DNA of 11,115 nucleotides from Pseudomonadota bacterium (GTDB lineage: Bacteria > Pseudomonadota > Alphaproteobacteria > Acetobacterales > Acetobacteraceae): the NCBI GenBank assembly GCA_021808985.1, contig JAKBAQ010000073.1:1-11115 (forward strand), given 5' to 3'. Below are positions 7,450-11,115 of the stretch, piece after piece; the first letter of the stretch is position 1, and each line of letters opens with the position of its first letter. The notes under the pieces were generated by a model. It made no database searches. It had not been told where the DNA came from and was given only the letters and a program-made list of their open reading frames with translations. A program made the translations under genes and the position numbers.

Positions 7450-8283
7450 TCAAACCGCCACGCTGATCATCTCCACCGGCGCGATCAGGTTCCGCTCCAG
7501 ATTATCGATCATGTTCGCGATTTTCAGCGCCGCGCTCTCGCCCATCAGCTGGTGCAGGCCAAGCCGTGGCGCCTGCGCGCCCTGCGTCATGCCGGCGCGC
7601 ATCTGCTCAAAAAACGCGATGGCGAACGCGCGCCGGCCGCGCTCCTCGCGCAGCGTGAAGCCAGCGCCCTCCAGCAGGCGCCGGTAGGTGGCCGGGCTTT
7701 CCACGAAGCTGGTCTGCGCCGTGGCCGCCCAGGGCAGGGGGAAGCTCAGCTCCGCCGCGTCATCCGCGCGCATCACATCGTAAATGCCGAACAGGCCGCC
7801 GGGCCTCAGCACGCGCCGCACCTCCCCGAAAAGCCGCGCCTTCTCCCTTATGTTCATGCCGGCATGCAGCATGTAGGCGCCATCGAAGCTGCCCGCCGCA
7901 AACGGCATCTCCAGCGCGCTGCCGTGCAGATACGCCACCTCGCTCTCCAGCCCCACATGCCGCGCCAGCGTTTTGGCGGCGCGCACATAGTCCTCGGTAA
8001 TGTCTATGCCGGTTACCCTGCATCGATGCTCATGGGCGAAATAGCGCGCCGCGCCGCCAAGCCCCGCCCCGATATCGAGCAGCAGCATCCCCGGCCGGAA
8101 GCCCAGCCGCGCGGCGAAATCCACGGTCGCCTGCCGCCCGCCAATATGGAATTCATCAATGGGCGCCAGATCGGCGGGGGCCAGATGGCTGAGATTCTTC
8201 CCCGCCGCCGCCAGGGCCTCAAAAATATCGCGCTCCAGTGATTCATGCGCGTAGTGCCGCGCGACGCTTTGTTCCAGTGTCAT
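7450..8283 (-). CDS. Class I SAM-dependent methyltransferase, substrate unknown
   Basis: This 277-residue protein carries a standard Rossmann methyltransferase core: motif I LLLDIGAGLGGAARY (67-81), the acidic residue after strand 2 in TGIDITEDY (Asp94), GSFDGAYMLHAGMNI (131-145) and LRPGGLFGIYD (159-169). The stretch IGGRQAT (47-53) just before motif I resembles the sarcosine/dimethylglycine and tocopherol-type small-molecule methyltransferases. A small-molecule acceptor is therefore more likely than DNA or protein. The ATG at 8283 is preferred over the in-frame ATG at 8373. AGGA lies 9 bases upstream of it, a good promoter lies at 8318-8346 and therefore inside the longer frame, and the extra 30 residues look non-protein. 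The gene is divergent from the thi operon and lies 130 bases upstream of the carboxylic acid reductase on the same strand. A shared pathway with the reductase is plausible but unproven. Confidence 0.87.
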   Translation of the reverse strand: MTLEQSVARHYAHESLERDIFEALAAAGKNLSHLAPADLAPIDEFHIGGRQATVDFAARLGFRPGMLLLDIGAGLGGAARYFAHEHRCRVTGIDITEDYVRAAKTLARHVGLESEVAYLHGSALEMPFAAGSFDGAYMLHAGMNIREKARLFGEVRRVLRPGGLFGIYDVMRADDAAELSFPLPWAATAQTSFVESPATYRRLLEGAGFTLREERGRRAFAIAFFEQMRAGMTQGAQAPRLGLHQLMGESAALKIANMIDNLERNLIAPVEMISVAV

Positions 8284-8317
8284 GGTGCCGGGTCCTGATC
8301 CTGTGAGAAGCCCGGCC

Positions 8318-8346
8318 AGCATACGGCCATGCCGGATGGCTGTAAA
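8318..8346 (-). promoter_or_regulatory. Sigma70-like promoter of the methyltransferase gene
   Basis: On the minus strand, TTTACA (8346-8341, five of six to the -35 consensus) is followed after exactly 17 bases by TATGCT (8323-8318, four of six to the -10 consensus). Transcription would start near 8311, leaving a leader of about 28 bases that contains the AGGA ribosome binding site. Confidence 0.6.
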
Positions 8347-8376
8347 AGAACAATTGCCCCCGGCCAGCGCCATCCG
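8333..8376. promoter_or_regulatory. Interrupted inverted repeat overlapping the methyltransferase promoter
   Basis: Arms CGGATGGC (8333-8340) and GCCATCCG (8369-8376) are perfect complements separated by 28 bases. One arm lies in the -10/-35 spacer of the methyltransferase promoter and the other upstream of its -35. This could be a spaced operator pair, but an 8-bp match in GC-rich DNA may also be chance. Confidence 0.25.
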
Positions 8377-8389
8377 CAGCGCAAGCGGC

Positions 8390-8416
8390 TTGACGCGGCG
8401 CGCGGAATCCTAAAAA
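8390..8416 (+). promoter_or_regulatory. Possible promoter of the thiYZX operon
   Basis: TTGACG (8390-8395) is a good -35 match. The best -10 candidate is TAAAAA (8411-8416), only 15 bases further on, so the spacing is short. If it is real, the RNA would begin near 8423, almost at the first base of the riboswitch aptamer. Confidence 0.35.
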
Positions 8417-8417
8417 C

Positions 8418-8499
8418 ATCACCCAACCGGGGTGCCTGCAATCCGCAGGCTGAGATCAAACCCGCTGAACCTGTCTGGGTAATGCCAGCGAAGGGAGAG
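8418..8499 (+). ncRNA. TPP riboswitch (THI element) in the leader of thiY
   Basis: The conserved THI-box pieces occur in order: CCGGGGTGCC (8427-8436), a hairpin with arms GCCTGC/GCAGGC (8434-8439 and 8445-8450), CTGAGA (8450-8455, the pyrimidine-sensing bulge), ACCC (8460-8463) pairing with GGGT (8430-8433), and the pyrophosphate-sensing arm with CTGG/CCAG (8475-8478 and 8485-8488) around GTAATG. The element ends in GCGAAGGGAG. Binding of thiamine pyrophosphate should fold the RNA and lower expression of the transporter. The 3' strand of the closing helix contains AAGGGAG (8491-8497), which is also the ribosome binding site 5 bases before the thiY ATG. There is no terminator between aptamer and gene, so control is probably translational by direct masking. 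Confidence 0.96.
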
Positions 8500-8502
8500 C
8501 CC

Positions 8503-9462
8503 ATGAGCCTTAACCGCCGCACCTTCTTATCCGCCGCCGCCGCGGGCGGCATACTGGCCAGCCCGCTTGCCCACGCCGCCGCGCCGCAAAAATTCACCGT
8601 CCTGCTCGATTGGTTCGTCAACCCGGACCACGCGCCCCTGTTCGCCGCCAAATACATTGGCGCCTACGCCCGCGCCGGGCTGGACGTGGCGCTGATCGCC
8701 CCCACCGACCCCGACCTGCCGCCCCGCCTGCTCGCCGCCGGCAAGGCGGATGTGGCGCTCAGCTACCAGACCCAGCTTTACCTGCTGGTGGACCAGGGCC
8801 TGCCCGTGCGCCGCGTCGGCACGCTGATCGACAAGCCCCTGAACACGCTCACCGCGCTGGGCGGCCGGGGCATCACCACCCTGCGCGATCTCAAGGGCAG
8901 GAAAATCGGCTATTCCGTCGCCGGGGTGGAGGAGGTGCTGATCGGCACCATGCTCAAATCCGTTGGCCTTGGGTTGAGCGATGTCACGCTGGTCAATGTC
9001 AATTTCAACCTGGTCAGCTCCCTGCAAAGCCACGCGGTGGACGCCGTGATCGGCACCTACCGCACCTATGAGGACATCCAGCTGGCCCAGGCCGGGCTGA
9101 ACCCGGTGATCTTCCTGCCCGAGGATTATGGTGTGCCGCCGTCCGATGAGCTGATCATGCTCGCCAATCTGAGCGCGCTGGGCAGCCCGGCGCTGCCGAA
9201 ATTCATCGCCGCGGTGCGCGAGGGGGCGGGCTATCTGGCCCGGCACGGCAATGCGGTGCTGGCGAAGTTCCTGCAGGAGAACCCAAGCCTGAACGACAAG
9301 CTCGACATCGCCTCCTGGCACGCCCTGCCGGGCTACTTCGCCGCCGACCCCGGCAAGCTCGACGCCAAGCGCTACACCCGCTACCGCGATTTCATGTTCG
9401 CCGCCGGGCTCATCAAACAATCCCTGCCGCTGGACTCCTACGCGGTGGAGATCAAGGCCTAA
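8503..9462 (+). CDS. thiY: Periplasmic substrate-binding protein of the thiamine-precursor ABC transporter (NMT1/THI5-like)
   Basis: This 319-residue protein belongs to the NMT1/THI5-like periplasmic binding proteins. It captures a thiamine pyrimidine precursor (hydroxymethylpyrimidine or its formylamino form) for import. The N-terminus SLNRRTFLSAAAAGG with ASPLAHAAA carries a twin-arginine-type signal, so export folded through the Tat route is likely, with cleavage after about residue 26. The family signature LLDWFVNPDHAPLFAAK starts the mature domain. Other family features are GKADVALSYQTQ and LKGRKIGYSVAGVEEVL. The ATG at 8503 is chosen because AAGGGAG lies 5 bases upstream and the signal peptide begins there. 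A longer frame from 8329 would translate through the riboswitch and is rejected. The riboswitch directly upstream fixes the pathway as thiamine. Which pyrimidine is bound cannot be decided from the sequence. The ATPase gene starts one base after this stop. Confidence 0.92.
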   Translation: MSLNRRTFLSAAAAGGILASPLAHAAAPQKFTVLLDWFVNPDHAPLFAAKYIGAYARAGLDVALIAPTDPDLPPRLLAAGKADVALSYQTQLYLLVDQGLPVRRVGTLIDKPLNTLTALGGRGITTLRDLKGRKIGYSVAGVEEVLIGTMLKSVGLGLSDVTLVNVNFNLVSSLQSHAVDAVIGTYRTYEDIQLAQAGLNPVIFLPEDYGVPPSDELIMLANLSALGSPALPKFIAAVREGAGYLARHGNAVLAKFLQENPSLNDKLDIASWHALPGYFAADPGKLDAKRYTRYRDFMFAAGLIKQSLPLDSYAVEIKA

Positions 9463-9463
9463 G

Positions 9464-10198
9464 GTGCGGACACCCCCGGGGATTCTGGTGCGCGGCCTGT
9501 CGTTGAAGTTCGGCGGCGCCACCATCTTCGAGGGTCTGGGTCTTGACGTCGCGGCGCGGCAATTCACCGCGCTGCTGGGGCCGAGCGGCGTGGGCAAGAC
9601 CATGCTGCTGCGCATCATCGCCGGGCTGGAAGCCCCCGTCTCGGGCGATGTAACAGCCACTGACGGGCTGCCCCTCGCCGGGCGGATCGCCTACATGGCG
9701 CAGCAGGATTTCCTGCTGCCCTGGGCCAGCGTGCTGCGCAACGTCATGCTCGGCGCCACCTTGCGGGGCGCCAAGCCGGAGCCTGAGCGCGCTCTGCACC
9801 TGCTGGAGCGGGTGGGGCTGGCCGGGCAGGCGCGCGCCCTGCCGCAAACCCTCTCGGGCGGCATGCGCCAGCGCGTGGCCCTGGCCCGCACGCTCTATGA
9901 GGACCGCCCGATCGTGCTGATGGACGAGCCCTTTTCCGCGCTGGACAGTCTCACCCGCCTGAAAATCCAGAACCTGGCGGCGGAACTGCTGGCCGGGCGC
10001 ACGGTGCTGCTCATCACGCATGACCCGCTGGAAGCCTGCCGTCTCGGCCATGCGCTGTTCGTGCTCTCCGGCGCCCCGGCGCGGCTGGGCGCGCCGCTGC
10101 ATGTGCCCGGCCCGCCGCCCCGCGCGGCTGACGATGCCGCCCTGCTGCACACGCAAGGCGCTCTGATGCGCACCCTCACCGAAGCCGCCGCGCCATGA
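9464..10198 (+). CDS. thiZ: ATP-binding subunit of the thiamine-precursor ABC transporter
   Basis: This 244-residue cytoplasmic ATPase powers import by the thiY-thiX transporter. It has Walker A GPSGVGKT (39-46), Q-loop MAQQDFLLPW (78-87), signature LSGGMRQRVALAR (130-142), Walker B IVLMDEP (150-156), the D-loop SALD (158-161) and the switch His186 (ITHDPLEA). All catalytic residues are present. The LLPW after the Q-loop is typical of the nitrate/sulfonate/taurine-like group to which ThiZ belongs. The start is a GTG one base after the thiY TAA; AAGG at 9454-9457 lies 6 bases upstream. The 3' end overlaps the permease gene by four bases (ATGA, 10195-10198), so the two are probably translationally coupled. 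The pathway assignment rests on the TPP riboswitch and on thiY. Confidence 0.93.
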   Translation: MRTPPGILVRGLSLKFGGATIFEGLGLDVAARQFTALLGPSGVGKTMLLRIIAGLEAPVSGDVTATDGLPLAGRIAYMAQQDFLLPWASVLRNVMLGATLRGAKPEPERALHLLERVGLAGQARALPQTLSGGMRQRVALARTLYEDRPIVLMDEPFSALDSLTRLKIQNLAAELLAGRTVLLITHDPLEACRLGHALFVLSGAPARLGAPLHVPGPPPRAADDAALLHTQGALMRTLTEAAAP

Positions 10199-10944
10199 AG
10201 GCCCTGCGCCCGGCAACCACCTTCCTGGTGTTTCTCGCCCTGTGGTGGCTGGCCGCCCGCTATTCCTCGGTGCCCGCCTTCATGCTGCCGCCGCCCGCTG
10301 CCGTGGCCGCGGCCCTGTGGGCGCAGCGCGGCCTGCTGCTGGGCAACACGCTGGTCACGCTGGCGGAAATCCTGCTCGGCCTGTTCTGCGGCACGCTGCT
10401 GGGCGGCGTCGCGGCCCTGGGCATCGTCTTCTCCCCGGCGCTGCAACGCTGGCTCATGCCGGTTCTGGTGGTCAGCCAGGCCATCCCGGTATTCGCGCTG
10501 GCCCCGCTCATGGTGCTGTGGTTCGGCTTCGGCATGGCGGCCAAGATCATCATGGCCATGCTGGTTATCTTCTTCCCCGTGACAGCGAGCTTCGCCGACG
10601 GCCTGCGCCGCACGCCGCCCGGCTGGCTGGACCTCGCTTACACCATGAACGCCTCGCCCTGGGCCGTGCTCCGCCACATCCGCCTGCCCGCGGCGCTGCC
10701 GGCCTTTGCCTCTGGCCTGCGCGTCGCCACCGCCATCGCCCCCATCGGCGCCATCATCGGCGAGTGGGCCGGCGCGTCCTCGGGCCTGGGCTACATCATG
10801 CTCAACGCCAATGCGCGCATCCAAACGGCGCTTATGTTCGCGGCCCTCTTCATCCTGGCCGTGCTCACCATCGCGCTCTATGTGCTGGTCGACCGCCTGC
10901 TCCGCCGCCTGCTCTACTGGGTGCCCGAGAGCAGCGGGGGTTAG
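10195..10944 (+). CDS. thiX: Permease subunit of the thiamine-precursor ABC transporter
   Basis: This 249-residue inner-membrane protein forms the channel, presumably as a homodimer with two ThiZ subunits. About six hydrophobic segments are visible, at roughly 8-24, 57-79, 92-112, 117-134, 172-192 and 212-236. The binding-protein-dependent permease signature follows the usual order. A coupling-helix region (DLAYTMNASPWAVLRHIRLPAALPAF in pattern, 146-171) precedes GLRVATA and then EWAGASSGLGYIM (190-202). It is the last gene of the operon and shares four bases with thiZ. The palindromic repeat begins 27 bases after its TAG. Confidence 0.93.
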   Translation: MKALRPATTFLVFLALWWLAARYSSVPAFMLPPPAAVAAALWAQRGLLLGNTLVTLAEILLGLFCGTLLGGVAALGIVFSPALQRWLMPVLVVSQAIPVFALAPLMVLWFGFGMAAKIIMAMLVIFFPVTASFADGLRRTPPGWLDLAYTMNASPWAVLRHIRLPAALPAFASGLRVATAIAPIGAIIGEWAGASSGLGYIMLNANARIQTALMFAALFILAVLTIALYVLVDRLLRRLLYWVPESSGG

Positions 10945-10971
10945 CTTAGGCGATTGTTTTAACCCTCTCCT

Positions 10972-11054
10972 CAAAAACATTAAGGATAATTCTCAAAAGT
11001 TTTTTGGGGTCTGGCCCTTTTTTGCAAAAAAGGGCCAGAATCTTGGGGAGCTTT
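10972..11054. repeat. Dispersed 83-bp palindromic repeat, copy 2
   Basis: This copy matches 2562-2644 at 79 of 83 positions and lies exactly 8410 bases from it in the same orientation. The core at 11010-11039 is a perfect 30-base palindrome because the central AC of the first copy is GC here. It starts 27 bases after the thiX stop. No coding potential is seen in it. Confidence 0.9.
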
Positions 11055-11072
11055 TTATAAAAAGCTCCCCAA
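11010..11072 (+). terminator. Two consecutive hairpins ending the thi operon
   Basis: The first hairpin (11010-11039) is the palindromic core of the repeat. The second (11043-11072) has 14-bp perfect arms, TTGGGGAGCTTTTT and AAAAAGCTCCCCAA, around AT, and is absent from the other copy. A T-run at 11085-11089 follows 12 bases after the second stem, too far for a classic intrinsic terminator. An outer pairing of the TTTGGGG before the first hairpin with CCCCAAA at 11067-11073 would compete with the second stem. The position supports a transcript-end role. Confidence 0.5.
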
Positions 11073-11115
11073 ACCCCGCAAAAATTTTTATTAATTTCAA
11101 TTCTTTATAAGGGAT

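Noticed and set aside
8284..8373. Upstream extension of the methyltransferase to an ATG at 8373
   Set aside because: The extra 30 residues would include the predicted promoter, and the ATG at 8283 has AGGA at proper spacing.
8329..8502. Upstream extension of thiY to an ATG at 8329
   Set aside because: It would translate through the TPP riboswitch. The ATG at 8503 has a good ribosome binding site and begins a signal peptide.
8527..9660. Minus-strand open frame opposite thiY and thiZ
   Set aside because: It has low-complexity composition and no motif, and it overlaps two well-supported transporter genes.
9895..10980. Minus-strand open frame opposite thiZ and thiX, extending into the repeat
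   Set aside because: Its Gln/Arg/His-rich translation has no domain and covers a clear permease gene; it is a shadow frame.
2562..11054. Transposon or insertion sequence bounded by the two 83-bp repeats
   Set aside because: No transposase or integrase lies between them and no target-site duplication is visible; the repeats are direct and located at gene ends.
10706..11110. Plus-strand frame running through the end of thiX into the AT-rich tail
   Set aside because: It is an alternate frame of the permease, and its last third is the translated palindromic repeat.

Overview
The window is GC-rich DNA with short AT-rich patches only at gene ends. It comes from a Gram-negative bacterium, because it encodes an outer-membrane two-partner secretion pore. 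Base composition and gene content fit an alphaproteobacterium, possibly of the Acetobacteraceae; that placement is inference from general style, not from a marker gene. Seven complete protein genes and one partial one can be supported, plus a TPP riboswitch, two promoter candidates and two copies of a dispersed repeat.

Layout. (1) Bases 1-2512, plus strand: the 3' end of a large secreted adhesin (TpsA type, with 90-residue YDG repeats), followed after 13 bases by its outer-membrane transporter (TpsB/ShlB/FhaC family). (2) Bases 2513-2649: a convergent gap holding the first copy of an 83-bp repeat built around a long palindrome. (3) Bases 2650-8283, minus strand: transcription would run from a SAM-dependent methyltransferase (7450-8283), through a full-length carboxylic acid reductase (3735-7319), to an AraC-family regulator (2650-3735) whose longest reading frame overlaps the reductase stop codon. 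(4) Bases 8284-8502: a divergent control region with a sigma70-like promoter for the methyltransferase and, facing the other way, a TPP riboswitch. (5) Bases 8503-10944, plus strand: a tightly packed ABC transporter operon for a thiamine pyrimidine precursor (thiY-thiZ-thiX). (6) Bases 10945-11115: AT-rich end region with the second copy of the 83-bp repeat and a second hairpin.

How the parts work together. TpsB should export the TpsA adhesin through the outer membrane. The thiYZX operon should import a thiamine precursor when TPP is scarce, with the riboswitch masking the ribosome binding site of thiY when TPP is present. The methyltransferase, reductase and regulator may form a small metabolic unit that makes an aldehyde from a carboxylic acid, but its substrate cannot be read from the sequence.

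The most interesting points are a complete actinobacterial-style carboxylic acid reductase in a Gram-negative setting, next to a methyltransferase and a regulator. Next is the pair of near-identical palindromic repeats bracketing the 8.4-kb metabolic block, followed by the apparent loss of the conserved arginine in the transporter's plug-loop motif.
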